Assembly: GCF_009849585.1 (NCBI RefSeq)
Contig: NZ_VCRN01000002.1
Location: 248,001 to 312,000, forward strand
Direction: 5' to 3'
From: Bacillus sp. ZZV12-4809
Lineage (GTDB): Bacteria; Bacillota; Bacilli; Bacillales; Cytobacillaceae
DNA length: 64,000 nt
The translations under genes were made by a program, and so were the position numbers. Positions 55,570 to 64,000 of the stretch are shown piece by piece. How positions within the stretch are numbered: position 1 is the first letter of the stretch; each line of letters opens with the position of its first letter. The notes below the pieces were generated by a model. It searched no databases and was not told where the DNA came from. It saw only the letters and a list, made by a program, of their open reading frames with translations.

Positions 55570-57105
55570 ATGGATTATATTATTGAAATGCTCAACATTC
55601 GCAAGGAGTTTCCTGGAATCGTTGCGAATGATAATATCACGCTTCAGCTGAAACCAGGTGAAATTCATGCGCTGCTTGGCGAAAATGGTGCAGGCAAGTC
55701 AACGTTGATGAACGTCCTTTTTGGCCTATATCAGCCTGAAAAGGGTGAAATCAAAGTTAAAGGAAAACCGGTGCGCATCACAGATCCTAATATAGCAAAC
55801 GACTTGGGCATCGGTATGGTCCACCAGCATTTCATGCTTGTAGACCGTTTCACTGTCACTGAAAATATTATTCTAGGAAAAGAAACAACCAAAGGCGGAA
55901 AAATAGATATTAAAAAGGCTGAAAAAGAAGTGAGGGAGATATCCGAGCGATATGGACTTGCTGTTGACCCTCAGGCTAAAATTTCAGATATTTCAGTAGG
56001 AATGCAGCAGCGGGTGGAGATCTTAAAGACTCTCTATCGGGGTGCTGAAATCCTTATTTTTGATGAACCTACTGCTGTTCTGACTCCGCAGGAAATTAAA
56101 GAGTTAATCCAAATTATGAAAACGCTGATTCAGGAAGGCAAATCTATTATTCTGATCACTCACAAGCTGAAAGAAATAATGGAAGTGTGTGATCGGGTAA
56201 CAGTTATCCGCAAAGGAGTTGGAATTGGAACAGTAAATGTCACTGAAACCAACCCGAATGAACTTGCCAGCTTAATGGTGGGAAGGGAAGTTACTTTTAA
56301 AACAGATAAATCAGACTCTAACCCGCAGGATCAGGTGCTTGAGATTCAAGGATTAAATGTGAAAGATTCACGGGGACTGGGTGTAGTTAATAATCTAAAC
56401 CTTAATGTGCGCGCAGGTGAAATTGTCGGTATTGCCGGTGTAGACGGAAATGGACAGTCAGAGTTAATTGAAGCGATTACCGGTTTGAGGAAGTCTGAAA
56501 GCGGTTCAATTAAATTGAATGGCAAAGAAATCGCGAATATGCCTCCTCGTAAAGTTACGGAGACAGGTGTAGGGCATATTCCTCAGGACCGCCATAAACA
56601 TGGACTAGTTCTCGATTTTCCTATCGGAGAAAATATGGTTTTGCAATCTTATTATAAAGCTCCATTCTCTAATAAAGGAGTTCTCAACTTTAAAGAAATA
56701 TACAGCAAAGCAAAAAAGCTGATAAAAGAATTCGATGTCAGAACTCCGAGTGAATTTACTCTTGCCAGGGCACTTTCCGGAGGTAATCAGCAAAAAGCCA
56801 TAATCGGGCGTGAAATTGACCGCAATCCGGATCTTCTGATTGCTGCTCAGCCGACACGTGGCCTTGACGTTGGTGCAATTGAATATATTCACAGGCGTCT
56901 GATTGAACAGCGCGACCAGGGGAAAGCAGTGCTGCTTATTTCATTTGAATTAGATGAAATTATGAATGTCAGCGACCGGATTGCTGTTATTTATGAGGGT
57001 GAAATTGTAGCGGTAGTTGACCCGACACAAACAACAGAACAAGAATTAGGTTTATTGATGGCCGGTTCTAAACGGAAGGAAGCGGGTGGCGAAAACCATG
57101 TCTAA
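55570..57105 (+). CDS. nupO: Nucleoside ABC transporter ATPase, two nucleotide-binding domains (NupO-like)
   Basis: The ATG at 55570 (MDYIIEMLNIRKEFPGIVAN) follows AAGGAGTG; the frame opens at 55534 without a better site. The 511 residues hold two ABC domains. The first has Walker A LLGENGAGKSTLMNVLFG and signature DISVGMQQRVEILKTLYRG, then LIFDEPTAVLTPQEI. The second (from about 260) has GVDGNGQSELIEAITG (a degenerate Walker A, as usual in this family), ALSGGNQQKAIIGREIDRNP and AAQPTRGLDVGAIEYIH. It energises the BMP nucleoside importer. Its end overlaps the next gene by 8 bases. Confidence 0.93.
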   Translation: MDYIIEMLNIRKEFPGIVANDNITLQLKPGEIHALLGENGAGKSTLMNVLFGLYQPEKGEIKVKGKPVRITDPNIANDLGIGMVHQHFMLVDRFTVTENIILGKETTKGGKIDIKKAEKEVREISERYGLAVDPQAKISDISVGMQQRVEILKTLYRGAEILIFDEPTAVLTPQEIKELIQIMKTLIQEGKSIILITHKLKEIMEVCDRVTVIRKGVGIGTVNVTETNPNELASLMVGREVTFKTDKSDSNPQDQVLEIQGLNVKDSRGLGVVNNLNLNVRAGEIVGIAGVDGNGQSELIEAITGLRKSESGSIKLNGKEIANMPPRKVTETGVGHIPQDRHKHGLVLDFPIGENMVLQSYYKAPFSNKGVLNFKEIYSKAKKLIKEFDVRTPSEFTLARALSGGNQQKAIIGREIDRNPDLLIAAQPTRGLDVGAIEYIHRRLIEQRDQGKAVLLISFELDEIMNVSDRIAVIYEGEIVAVVDPTQTTEQELGLLMAGSKRKEAGGENHV

Positions 57106-58144
57106 TCGCATGAAGAATATTGTCGTACCTCTAGTTGCCGTTCTCCTCGGGGTATTAGTAGGGACAATCATTATGATAGCAACAGGGTATAATGCCGGAT
57201 CTGCATTTATTGCCCTATGGAACGGTGCTTTCGGAGAAATCTACTACACTGGTGAAGTAATCAGACAGGTGACTCCTTATATTCTTGCCGGTTTGGCGGT
57301 TGCATTTGCTTTCCGTACTGGCTTATTTAACATCGGTGTTGAAGGACAGCTGATCGTCGGGTGGCTTGCAGCTGTTTGGGTAGGGGTTGCATTTGAACTT
57401 CCAAAATTCATTCATCTGCCGCTTGCGGTTCTCGCAGCAGCTGCGGCTGGTGCGCTGTGGGCATTCATACCGGGCCTTTTGAAAGCCAAGTTTAAAGTGC
57501 ATGAAGTAATTGTCACGATTATGATGAACTATGTGGCCTTGCATGTAACGAACTATATTATCCGTACGGTTCTTTCAGAAAAAAGTGACCGGACAGAAAT
57601 GATTGCAGAATCTGCATCATTGCGTTCCCCGTTTCTAGAGGGATTAACTGATTATTCCCGTCTGCACTGGGGAATTTTAATTGCTTTAGCTTGTGTGTTT
57701 ATTATGTGGTTCCTTTTGGAAAAAACAACAAAGGGTTACGAATTGCGCGCTGTAGGCTTTAACCAGCATGCATCTGAATATGCAGGCATGAGTGTCAGCA
57801 GAAATATCATCCTGTCAATGGTAATCTCAGGAGCATTTGCAGGTCTTGCGGGTGCGATGGAAGCGTTGGGGACATTCGGCTATGCAGCTATTAAGGGCGG
57901 ATTTACCGGAGTAGGCTTTGATGGTATTGCGGTAGCATTATTAGGCGGCAATGGCCCAATTGGAATTATTTTTGCAGCATTGCTATTCGGAAGCTTGAAG
58001 GTTGGCGCCTTGAACATGCCGCTTGAGGCTGGAGTTCCAAATGAACTGGTTGATATTATCATTGCTCTTATTGTTTTCTTTGTTGCAGCAAGTTATATGA
58101 TTCGCATCTTAATTGACCGTATCAGCAAAAAGGGGGTGAAGTAA
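57098..58144 (+). CDS. nupP: Nucleoside ABC transporter permease (NupP-like)
   Basis: One of two BPD-transp-2-type permeases of the importer. The ATG at 57098 (MSNRMKNIVVPLVAVLLGVL) is preferred; a GTG at 57086 is possible. The 348-residue product has about eight to ten membrane helices and family stretches YILAGLAVAFAFRTGLFNIG, KVHEVIVTIMMNYVALHVTN, ELRAVGFNQHASEYAGMSVS and GFTGVGFDGIAVALLGGNGP. These read very like B. subtilis NupP. It overlaps nupO by 8 bases and abuts nupQ. Confidence 0.92.
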   Translation: MSNRMKNIVVPLVAVLLGVLVGTIIMIATGYNAGSAFIALWNGAFGEIYYTGEVIRQVTPYILAGLAVAFAFRTGLFNIGVEGQLIVGWLAAVWVGVAFELPKFIHLPLAVLAAAAAGALWAFIPGLLKAKFKVHEVIVTIMMNYVALHVTNYIIRTVLSEKSDRTEMIAESASLRSPFLEGLTDYSRLHWGILIALACVFIMWFLLEKTTKGYELRAVGFNQHASEYAGMSVSRNIILSMVISGAFAGLAGAMEALGTFGYAAIKGGFTGVGFDGIAVALLGGNGPIGIIFAALLFGSLKVGALNMPLEAGVPNELVDIIIALIVFFVAASYMIRILIDRISKKGVK

Positions 58145-59104
58145 GTGGGCTTAATGGAGATCTTATTAATTATTATTCCATCAACCTTGCTTTGGGCAGC
58201 CCCGCTTATATTCACTGGTTTGGGCGGAAACTTTTCAGAAAGCTCCGGTGTTGTAAATATCGGTTTAGAGGGCTTGATGGTAATTGGAGCATTCACTGCC
58301 ATTGTTTTTAACCTGACATTTGTTGATGTATTTGGCAGTATGACTCCGTGGGTTGCATTACTTGCAGCTATGGTTGTTGGCGCTTTACTATCCATCCTGC
58401 ATGCTGTTGCTTCTATTACGTTTAGAGCAGACCAGGTTGTGTCAGGGGTTGCGATTAACCTTCTTGCAATTGGTGCAGCACTGTTCCTGGTTAAATACAT
58501 TTATGGAAAAGGGCAGACAGATATCATTCAAAAAGGATTCAGCAAAGTGGATATCCCATTTTTGAGTGACATACCTGTTATCGGCAAGTTGTTTTTTTCA
58601 AACACGTATTATACGTCATTCGCTGCCATCGCCGTTGCATTCCTGGCCTGGTTTGTGATGTTTAAAACCCCATTCGGGCTAAGGCTTCGGGCGGTTGGTG
58701 AACATCCAATGGCTGCCGATACAATGGGTATCAATGTAACAAGGATGAGATATATTGGGGTATTAATCTCCGGAGCACTTGCAGGAATAGGCGGCGGGGT
58801 GTACGCACAATCGATTTCTTCAGATTTCGGGCATGCGACCATCAGCGGACAGGGCTTTATGGCTCTGGCGGCATTGATCTTTGGTAAGTGGCATCCGCTT
58901 GGTGTTATGGGTGCGGCTTTATTCTTCGGATTTGCGCAAAGCTTGAGCATCATCGGCTCCAGCCTTCCATTCCTTGAGAATATTCCAAATGTATATCTTC
59001 TCATTGCACCATATGTATTAACGATTCTGGCATTAACAGGTTTCATCGGACGTGCCGATGCTCCAAAAGCATCTGGTACTCCTTATATAAAAGGAAAGCG
59101 TTAA
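58145..59104 (+). CDS. nupQ: Nucleoside ABC transporter permease (NupQ-like)
   Basis: The second permease of the importer. The 319-residue product starts at a GTG directly after the nupP stop, with AAGGGGGTG as ribosome site. It has about eight membrane helices, GGNFSESSGVVNIGLEGLMV near residue 28, FRADQVVSGVAINLLAIGAA, LRAVGEHPMAADTMGINVTR and SGQGFMALAALIFGKWHPLG. The Asn-Ile-Gly-Glu-Gly motif is shared with the partner permease. A terminator follows, closing the transporter operon. Confidence 0.92.
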   Translation: MGLMEILLIIIPSTLLWAAPLIFTGLGGNFSESSGVVNIGLEGLMVIGAFTAIVFNLTFVDVFGSMTPWVALLAAMVVGALLSILHAVASITFRADQVVSGVAINLLAIGAALFLVKYIYGKGQTDIIQKGFSKVDIPFLSDIPVIGKLFFSNTYYTSFAAIAVAFLAWFVMFKTPFGLRLRAVGEHPMAADTMGINVTRMRYIGVLISGALAGIGGGVYAQSISSDFGHATISGQGFMALAALIFGKWHPLGVMGAALFFGFAQSLSIIGSSLPFLENIPNVYLLIAPYVLTILALTGFIGRADAPKASGTPYIKGKR

Positions 59105-59111
59105 AAAGCAA

Positions 59112-59145
59112 AGCCTCATTTCTTCTCGGAAATGGGGTTTTTTTG
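59112..59145 (+). terminator. Intrinsic terminator after nupQ
   Basis: AGCCTCATTTC, loop TTCTC, GGAAATGGGGTTTTTTT. A 9- to 10-bp stem with wobble pairs and a long T run. Confidence 0.87.
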
Positions 59146-59391
59146 CTCAGATTTATTGTGGGAGTTCGCTCACTCATGTACAAGCCGCTAGCGCTTATCA
59201 TATATATATAAACCTTCCAATACAGCCAATAACTTGAAATAAAGAAATAGGGCAAGGTATAGTAAGAATATGATTTATTACAAAGGATATTATAGAAGAT
59301 AGCAGCAAAGTGTTTACATATAGGGGATGTTCCCTCTTTTTACTATTGACTGAACTTTGGACTCATTAATTAACTGACAGGAGGAAAAGAC

Positions 59392-60672
59392 ATGGCCGTA
59401 ATCTCTGAATCCGTAAAACCCATGAATGGCTATAAGCTTCACGTGGTTAAAACAGAGAAATATAAAACCAATACCCTGGTTTGGAAAATGAAAGCCCCGC
59501 TGGAAAAGAGTACTGTTACATTAAGATCCCTTTTGCCTCATGTATTGCAGAGCAGCAGCTCGTCCTACCCTGCGACTGGAAAACTGCGCGCATACATTGA
59601 TGAATTATATGGTGCAACGCTTTTCGTAGATCTGGCCAAAAAGGGCGAGTATCATGTCATTACCATTTCAGTTGAAATTGCAAACGAAAAATTTCTTTCA
59701 GATCCAACTCCTCTTTTGAAAAAAGCGTTCCAATTTTTAGCGGAAATCTTGACAAAGCCAAATGTGCATGAAGGCGCTTTTGACCCGGATACCGTTGAAA
59801 AAGAAAAAAGGACGCTTAAACAGAGAATTCAATCCGTTTACGATGATAAAATGCGCTATTCCAATTTTCGGCTGGTTCAGGAAATGTGCAAAAATGAGCC
59901 ATATGCTCTGCATGTGCATGGCGAGAAGGATGATGTGGACAATATCACTCCTCAAAGCCTCTATGAATATTATCAGCAGGCCTTGGCGCAGGATGAACTC
60001 GATTTATATGTTATTGGTGATGTGGAAGAGGCAGATGCCGAAGCCTATGCAGGTGAACTTTTAACTTTTGAGAAGAGAACACCACAGGCAGCCCCTTCAT
60101 CCCCTGTTAATACCAAGGAATCTGTAAACGAAGTCAGGGAAGAACAGGATGTGAAGCAGGGGAAACTAAATATCGGCTACCGGACAAATGTCGTTTACGG
60201 TGACCCGGAATATTATGCTCTTCAGATATTCAATGGAATCTTCGGTGGTTTTTCTCACTCAAAACTGTTTTTGAACGTCAGGGAAAAAGCCAGTCTCGCT
60301 TACTACGTAGCCAGCCGTCTGGAAAGCCATAAAGGATTAATGATGGTAATGTCAGGGATCGATAACAATAACTATGATCAGGCAGTGAGTATCATTAAAG
60401 AACAACTGGAAGCCATGCAAAACGGTGACTTTACTGAACAGGAAATGGAACAGACCAAAGCAGTGATTAAAAATCAGCTTCTGGAGACTGTTGATACAGC
60501 ACGCGGGATTGTCGAAGTCCTTTACCATAATGTTGTTTCAGGAAAAGAAATTACCCTTCAAACCTGGATGGATGAAATGGATAAGGTAACAAAAGAGGAA
60601 ATTGCCCTAACAGCCAAGAAGGTCAGTTTGGATACTGTGTATTTTCTGACAGGAAAGGAGGCAGGCAAGTAA
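59392..60672 (+). CDS. ymfF: YmfF-like M16-fold protein without zinc motif
   Basis: The 426-residue product has the M16 peptidase two-domain fold but not its HxxEH motif. The matching place reads LLPHVLQSSSSSYPATGKL (near residue 48), so no zinc site is present. The C-terminal half keeps the usual FGGFSHSKLFLNVREKASLA and YYVASRLESHKGLMMVMSGI stretches. It is thus probably the inactive partner of YmfH, encoded next to it and overlapping by one base, like paired M16 proteins elsewhere. The ATG follows ACAGGAGGAAA. The substrate is unknown. Confidence 0.9.
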   Translation: MAVISESVKPMNGYKLHVVKTEKYKTNTLVWKMKAPLEKSTVTLRSLLPHVLQSSSSSYPATGKLRAYIDELYGATLFVDLAKKGEYHVITISVEIANEKFLSDPTPLLKKAFQFLAEILTKPNVHEGAFDPDTVEKEKRTLKQRIQSVYDDKMRYSNFRLVQEMCKNEPYALHVHGEKDDVDNITPQSLYEYYQQALAQDELDLYVIGDVEEADAEAYAGELLTFEKRTPQAAPSSPVNTKESVNEVREEQDVKQGKLNIGYRTNVVYGDPEYYALQIFNGIFGGFSHSKLFLNVREKASLAYYVASRLESHKGLMMVMSGIDNNNYDQAVSIIKEQLEAMQNGDFTEQEMEQTKAVIKNQLLETVDTARGIVEVLYHNVVSGKEITLQTWMDEMDKVTKEEIALTAKKVSLDTVYFLTGKEAGK

Positions 60673-61961
60673 TGGAAAAAATCACTTTCGACCAGCTTCA
60701 GGAAGCATTGTATTATGAAAAGCTTGATAATGGTCTCGATGTATATATTTTGCCGAAAAAGGGATTTAACAAGACCTATGCCACCTTTACGACAAAGTAC
60801 GGATCAATTGACAACCATTTCCTGCCCCCCGGAAAAGAGGAGTTTATAAAGGTTCCGGATGGGATTGCTCATTTTTTGGAGCATAAGCTCTTTGAAAAAG
60901 AGGACGGTGATGTGTTTCAGCAATTCAGCAAGCAGGGAGCATCAGCTAATGCTTTTACATCTTTTACAAGGACAGCTTATCTATTTTCCAGCACGTCAAA
61001 TGTAGAGTTGAATCTTGAAACGCTTATAGATTTTGTGCAGGACCCATATTTTACAGAGAAGACTGTTGAAAAAGAGAAAGGCATCATTGGCCAGGAAATC
61101 ACCATGTATGATGACAATCCTGACTGGCGCTTATATTTTGGATTAATAGAAAATATGTTCAAAAACCATCCTGTTAAAATCGATATCGCAGGTACGATTG
61201 AGTCCATTTCCGATATCACAAAAGATATGCTGTATGAATGCTATGAAACGTTCTACCACCCAAGCAACATGCTGCTGTTCATCGTTGGACCAGTTGATCC
61301 GGATCAGATTATGTCTCAGGTGAAGAATAATCAAAGCAAAAAGGATTATAAAGAGATGCCGGAAATCAAACGTCAATTCGAGGAAGAGCCGCCTGAAACG
61401 GCTGAAAAGAAAAAAGTTCTAGAGATGAATGTCCAGACCTCTAAGTGCCTGGTTGGGATCAAGAGCAGTACGGCAAATCAGTCTGGCAAAGAAATGCTTA
61501 TAAATGAACTGAGTCTGAATGTGCTGCTGGATATTTTATTTGGTAAAAGTTCTGAGCATTACAGCACACTGTATAATGAAGGGTTAATTGATGACACATT
61601 CTCCTATGATTATACACAGGAGCAGGGCTTTGGCTTTGCCATGGTAGGCGGAGACACAAATAATCCTGACCGTTTGGCTGAAACGCTGCAAAAGATGCTG
61701 CTCGATTCAAGGGAAAAGGGAGCAATTTCACAGGAAACACTTGATCGGACAAAGAAGAAGAAAATAGGTGCATTCCTGCGGGCTGTCAATTCACCGGAAT
61801 ATATCGCCAACCAATTTACCCGGTATGCTTTTAATGATATGGATTTATTCGATGTTGTGCCGACCCTTGAAAGCATCACGCTTGAGGATGTGGAAAATGC
61901 GGCTGGAAACTTAATAAGCGAAGAAAGGTTTACGGTTTGCCAGGTTGTCCCTAAGAAATAA
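60672..61961 (+). CDS. ymfH: YmfH-like M16 zinc peptidase
   Basis: The 429-residue product has an intact inverted zinc motif, HFLEH (GIAHFLEHKLFEKEDGDVFQ, about residues 65-69), and the third-ligand Glu region EKEKGIIGQEITMYDDNPDW. It probably works as a heterodimer with YmfF, which lacks these residues. It starts on the ymfF stop (TAATG), with AAAGGAGGCA as ribosome site. It is followed by a terminator, then ymfI. Both M16 genes with ymfI-ymfJ-ymfK keep the B. subtilis order. The natural substrate is not known to me. Confidence 0.93.
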   Translation: MEKITFDQLQEALYYEKLDNGLDVYILPKKGFNKTYATFTTKYGSIDNHFLPPGKEEFIKVPDGIAHFLEHKLFEKEDGDVFQQFSKQGASANAFTSFTRTAYLFSSTSNVELNLETLIDFVQDPYFTEKTVEKEKGIIGQEITMYDDNPDWRLYFGLIENMFKNHPVKIDIAGTIESISDITKDMLYECYETFYHPSNMLLFIVGPVDPDQIMSQVKNNQSKKDYKEMPEIKRQFEEEPPETAEKKKVLEMNVQTSKCLVGIKSSTANQSGKEMLINELSLNVLLDILFGKSSEHYSTLYNEGLIDDTFSYDYTQEQGFGFAMVGGDTNNPDRLAETLQKMLLDSREKGAISQETLDRTKKKKIGAFLRAVNSPEYIANQFTRYAFNDMDLFDVVPTLESITLEDVENAAGNLISEERFTVCQVVPKK

Positions 61962-61971
61962 GAAGCAGTTG

Positions 61972-62007
61972 CTGCAGAGCGCCATTAAATGGCGCTTTGC
62001 TTTTTTC
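61972..62007 (+). terminator. Intrinsic terminator between ymfH and ymfI
   Basis: GCA-g-AGCGCCATT, one-base loop A, AATGGCGCT-t-TGC, then TTTTTTC. A nearly perfect palindrome with T run. Confidence 0.9.
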
Positions 62008-62020
62008 GGGAGGAATTGAA

Positions 62021-62743
62021 ATGAGGAAATTTGCATTAGTAACTGGAGCAAGCGGAGGAATCGGCCAGGCAGTCAGCGTCAAACTGGCAGAAGAAGGCTA
62101 TTCGCTTTATTTGCATTACAATCAAAATAAAGAGGAGATCAACAGGCTCCTCGACCGCCTGCAAAGGATTGGCGGAGAATATATTCCGATCCAGGCAGAC
62201 CTTTCTGTGCCAGGCGGTTATAAAAAAATTAGCTCTAACATATTTTCGCTTGATGCCATTATCCATAATAGCGGAACCGCTCAATATGGACTACTTACTG
62301 AAATAAATCAAACCGAATTGGAAGCTCTAATGAACCTTCATGTGAACTCGCCGCTTCTTTTGACCAAAGAGCTTCTGCCAAAACTTTTGTCAAAGGGGAG
62401 CGGAAATATTATAGTGGTTTCCTCAATATGGGGCCAAACAGGTGCTGCTTGTGAAGTTGCTTACTCAGCTGCAAAGGGTGCACAAATTGCTTTTGCAAAA
62501 TCTTTAAGCAAGGAGGTTGCCCTGAACGGGGTGAGGGTTAATGCTATAGCCCCTGGTGCAGTTGAGACAGCCATGCTGAATGATTTTACTGAAGAAGAGC
62601 TTGAAACTGTAAAAAGTGAAATTCCTATGGGCAGGCTTGCCTTGCCTGCTGATATAGCCAACGCCATTGCCTTTCTTCTTTCAGATAAGGCCTCGTATAT
62701 TACCGGGCAGGTCATGGCAGTAAACGGCGGCTGGTATACGTAA
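62021..62743 (+). CDS. ymfI: SDR-family reductase YmfI
   Basis: The ATG at 62021 (MRKFALVTGASGGIGQAVSV) follows GGGAGGA; the frame opens at 61997 inside the terminator. The 240-residue short-chain dehydrogenase has the NAD(P) motif TGASGGIG, IIHNSGTAQYG, and Ser in VVSSIWGQTG. The active-site YxxxK is in VAYSAAKGAQIAF (Tyr and Lys spaced by three), with NAIAPGAVETAM and a YITGQVMAVNGGWYT end. In B. subtilis YmfI is reported to reduce 5-aminopentanone to 5-aminopentanol on elongation factor P. The same role is likely here; efp is outside the window. Confidence 0.93.
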   Translation: MRKFALVTGASGGIGQAVSVKLAEEGYSLYLHYNQNKEEINRLLDRLQRIGGEYIPIQADLSVPGGYKKISSNIFSLDAIIHNSGTAQYGLLTEINQTELEALMNLHVNSPLLLTKELLPKLLSKGSGNIIVVSSIWGQTGAACEVAYSAAKGAQIAFAKSLSKEVALNGVRVNAIAPGAVETAMLNDFTEEELETVKSEIPMGRLALPADIANAIAFLLSDKASYITGQVMAVNGGWYT

Positions 62744-62826
62744 CTGCAAATCGCTAAAAGAAGTGTCATTTATTTTTAAGAGTCATTTCCATGTGCATGC
62801 ATATTTTATTCAGCTCCTAAGCACAA

Positions 62827-62832
62827 TATAAT
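62827..62832 (+). promoter_or_regulatory. Candidate -10 box for ymfJ
   Basis: TATAAT lies within the small dyad ACAATATAATTGT, 28 bases before the ymfJ ATG. The -35 region is weak. Confidence 0.35.
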
Positions 62833-62859
62833 TGTACAACATTTAAAGGAGGCAAAATC

Positions 62860-63117
62860 ATGTCTGTACTAGATAACTGGCAGCAATGGAAAGATTTCCT
62901 TGGCGATCGTCTTCATCAGGGAATGGATCAGGGAATGAATAAAGAAACAGTAAATGACCTTGCTTTTCAAATCGGCGATTATTTAGCTAAGCAAGTTGAG
63001 CCTAAGAATGACCAGGAAAAAATCCTGGCTGATCTTTGGTCTGTAGCAAGTCCTGAAGAGCAGCATGCGATTGCCAATATGATGGTAAAGCTAGTTCAGA
63101 ACGACGGTACTCGCTAA
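62860..63117 (+). CDS. ymfJ: YmfJ-like DUF3243 protein
   Basis: An 85-residue acidic protein of the DUF3243 family, unknown function. It begins MSVLDNWQQWKDFLGDRLHQ, has GMDQGMNKETVNDLAFQIGD, and ends SPEEQHAIANMMVKLVQNDG. It appears all-helical. The ATG follows AAAGGAGGC, a strong site, and codon use suggests good expression. The position after ymfI matches B. subtilis. A terminator follows, so it is probably a single-gene unit. Confidence 0.93.
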   Translation: MSVLDNWQQWKDFLGDRLHQGMDQGMNKETVNDLAFQIGDYLAKQVEPKNDQEKILADLWSVASPEEQHAIANMMVKLVQNDGTR

Positions 63118-63138
63118 GAAAATTATAGAAATCAGGGA

Positions 63139-63163
63139 AAAGAGAGGCTTGGCCTCTCTTTTC
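63139..63163 (+). terminator. Intrinsic terminator after ymfJ
   Basis: AAAGAGAGGC, loop TTG, GCCTCTCTTTT. A perfect stem with T run. Confidence 0.9.
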
Positions 63164-63309
63164 GATTTTTACCCCAAAACATTTCCTCCCCGGCCAAACG
63201 GGTTTTTCCTTTCATATTGGCAAAAAATCATATATTATAGAATCTAGATGAAAATTTAGGATAAGTTTAATAAAATTTTACATACAAAAAAAGTTCATTT
63301 ATATATAAA

Positions 63310-63327
63310 ATGCGCTTGTAAGCGCAT
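63310..63327. other. Perfect dyad upstream of ymfK
   Basis: ATGCGCTT-gt-AAGCGCAT, an 8-bp perfect inverted repeat 22 bases before the ymfK start. It could be an operator or an mRNA hairpin near the ribosome site. The right half resembles half of a cre box (TGTAAGCG), but the other half does not fit. Confidence 0.4.
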
Positions 63328-63348
63328 CATGCAGGAGGAGGTTTTCCG

Positions 63349-64000
63349 GTGGAGAAAACAGAATGGTATTTGGAGTATGAAATCCAAAAAAATCGTCCCG
63401 GCTTGCTTGGTGACATTTCTTCCCTGCTGGGTATGCTATCCATTAACATTGTCACGATTAATGGCGTGGATGAAGGCCGCAGAGGCTTGCTGATTTTGGC
63501 TAAAGACCATGAACAGATTGAACGCCTAAAGTCCATTCTTAATACGATGGACACAATTAAAGTGATTAAGCTTAGGGAGCCTAAGCTGAGGGACCGGCTT
63601 GCAGTGCGTCATGGAAGATATATTCAAAGGGATGCCGACGATAAGAAAACCTTTAGGTTTGTCAGGGACGAGCTTGGGCTCTTAGTGGATTTCATGGCTG
63701 AATTATTTAAGCAGGAAGGGCACAAGTTAATAGGGATCAGAGGAATGCCAAGGGTTGGAAAAACAGAATCCATAGTCGCTTCAAGTGTCTGTGCGAACAA
63801 ACGCTGGCTATTTGTATCATCCACACTGCTGAAGCAGACGATACGAAATCAGCTGATCGAGGATGAATATAATGAAAATAATTTGTTCATAATAGACGGA
63901 ATTGTCTCAACCCGGCGTGCCAACGAACGGCACTGGCAGCTGGTCAGGGAAATTATGCGCCTCCCAGCAGTTAAAGTAGTGGAGCATCCGGATATTTTTG
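63349..64000 (+). CDS. ymfK: YmfK-like DUF3388 protein, 5' part
   Basis: This gene runs off the window end; 217 codons are visible. A GTG at 63349 follows GCAGGAGGAGG and gives VEKTEWYLEYEIQKNRPGLL. The first 75 residues look like an ACT domain (NRPGLLGDISSLLGMLSINI, then GVDEGRRGLLILA). A P-loop follows at about residues 132-140 (RGMPRVGKTES), then NNLFIIDGIVSTRRANER, which may be a Walker-B-like strand. This suggests a ligand-sensing NTP-binding protein. B. subtilis YmfK has the same place; its function is not established. Confidence 0.85.
   Translation, partial: MEKTEWYLEYEIQKNRPGLLGDISSLLGMLSINIVTINGVDEGRRGLLILAKDHEQIERLKSILNTMDTIKVIKLREPKLRDRLAVRHGRYIQRDADDKKTFRFVRDELGLLVDFMAELFKQEGHKLIGIRGMPRVGKTESIVASSVCANKRWLFVSSTLLKQTIRNQLIEDEYNENNLFIIDGIVSTRRANERHWQLVREIMRLPAVKVVEHPDIF

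Overview
This window is a piece of a Bacillaceae chromosome: an AT-leaning, Gram-positive, motile, endospore-forming relative of Bacillus subtilis (Cytobacillus/Mesobacillus-like; genus not fixed from sequence alone). The evidence is gene order. It closely follows the B. subtilis fla/che - rpsB - polC - nusA/infB - pnp - spoVF/dap - spoIIIE - ymf region. Strong AGGAGG-type ribosome binding sites, frequent TTG/GTG starts, and dipicolinate synthase plus SpoIIIE also fit. Every well-supported gene is on the + strand.

Layout. (1) 1-12.0 kb is the distal fla/che operon: the end of fliO/fliZ, the flagellar export gate (fliP, fliQ, fliR, flhB, flhA), the SRP-type GTPase flhF (broken here by one extra A in an A9 tract), flhG, then cheB-A-W-C-D. 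(2) 12.2-15.3 kb holds sigD, a DUF342/FapA-like protein, an unrecognised hydrophilic protein and a SwrB-like membrane protein. (3) 15.3-23.4 kb is the translation and envelope block: rpsB, tsf, pyrH, frr, uppS, cdsA, dxr, rseP. (4) 23.6-27.9 kb is polC; the proS gene that sits between rseP and polC in B. subtilis is not here. (5) 28.0-38.4 kb is the rimP-nusA-rnpM-ylxQ-infB-ylxP-rbfA-truB-ribF-rpsO-pnp information-processing cluster. (6) 38.6-47.4 kb carries ylxY, mlpA, ymxH, dipicolinate synthase (dpaA, dpaB) and the aspartate/diaminopimelate genes asd, dapG and dapA. These link lysine and cell-wall precursor synthesis to spore dipicolinate. (7) 47.7-53.0 kb has rnjB, tepA, ylzJ and spoIIIE. 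(8) 53.4-59.1 kb is a GntR/HutC regulator followed by a complete BMP-type nucleoside ABC importer (NupNOPQ-like). Two cre-like boxes lie upstream. (9) 59.4-64.0 kb contains two M16-peptidase-fold proteins (one without the zinc motif), the reductase ymfI, ymfJ and the 5' part of ymfK.

The intergenic spaces carry two families of short palindromic or inverted-repeat elements. One has ends like GCTCCAGCGCC ... GCGCTTCCGCTTTTC; the other has GGCTGTTTTCG-type ends. There is also a separate roughly 255-bp inverted-repeat element in front of asd. Many strong intrinsic terminators mark the transcription units.

No prophage, insertion sequence, CRISPR array, rRNA or tRNA gene was seen. I found no clearly new multi-gene system. 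The best leads are the flhF homopolymer frameshift, the FapA-unknown-SwrB cassette next to sigD, the missing proS, the structured cheD-sigD gap, a promoter placed directly before a terminator in front of spoIIIE, and the small mobile-looking repeats. All motif, promoter and hairpin calls were made by eye; no alignments or searches were run.
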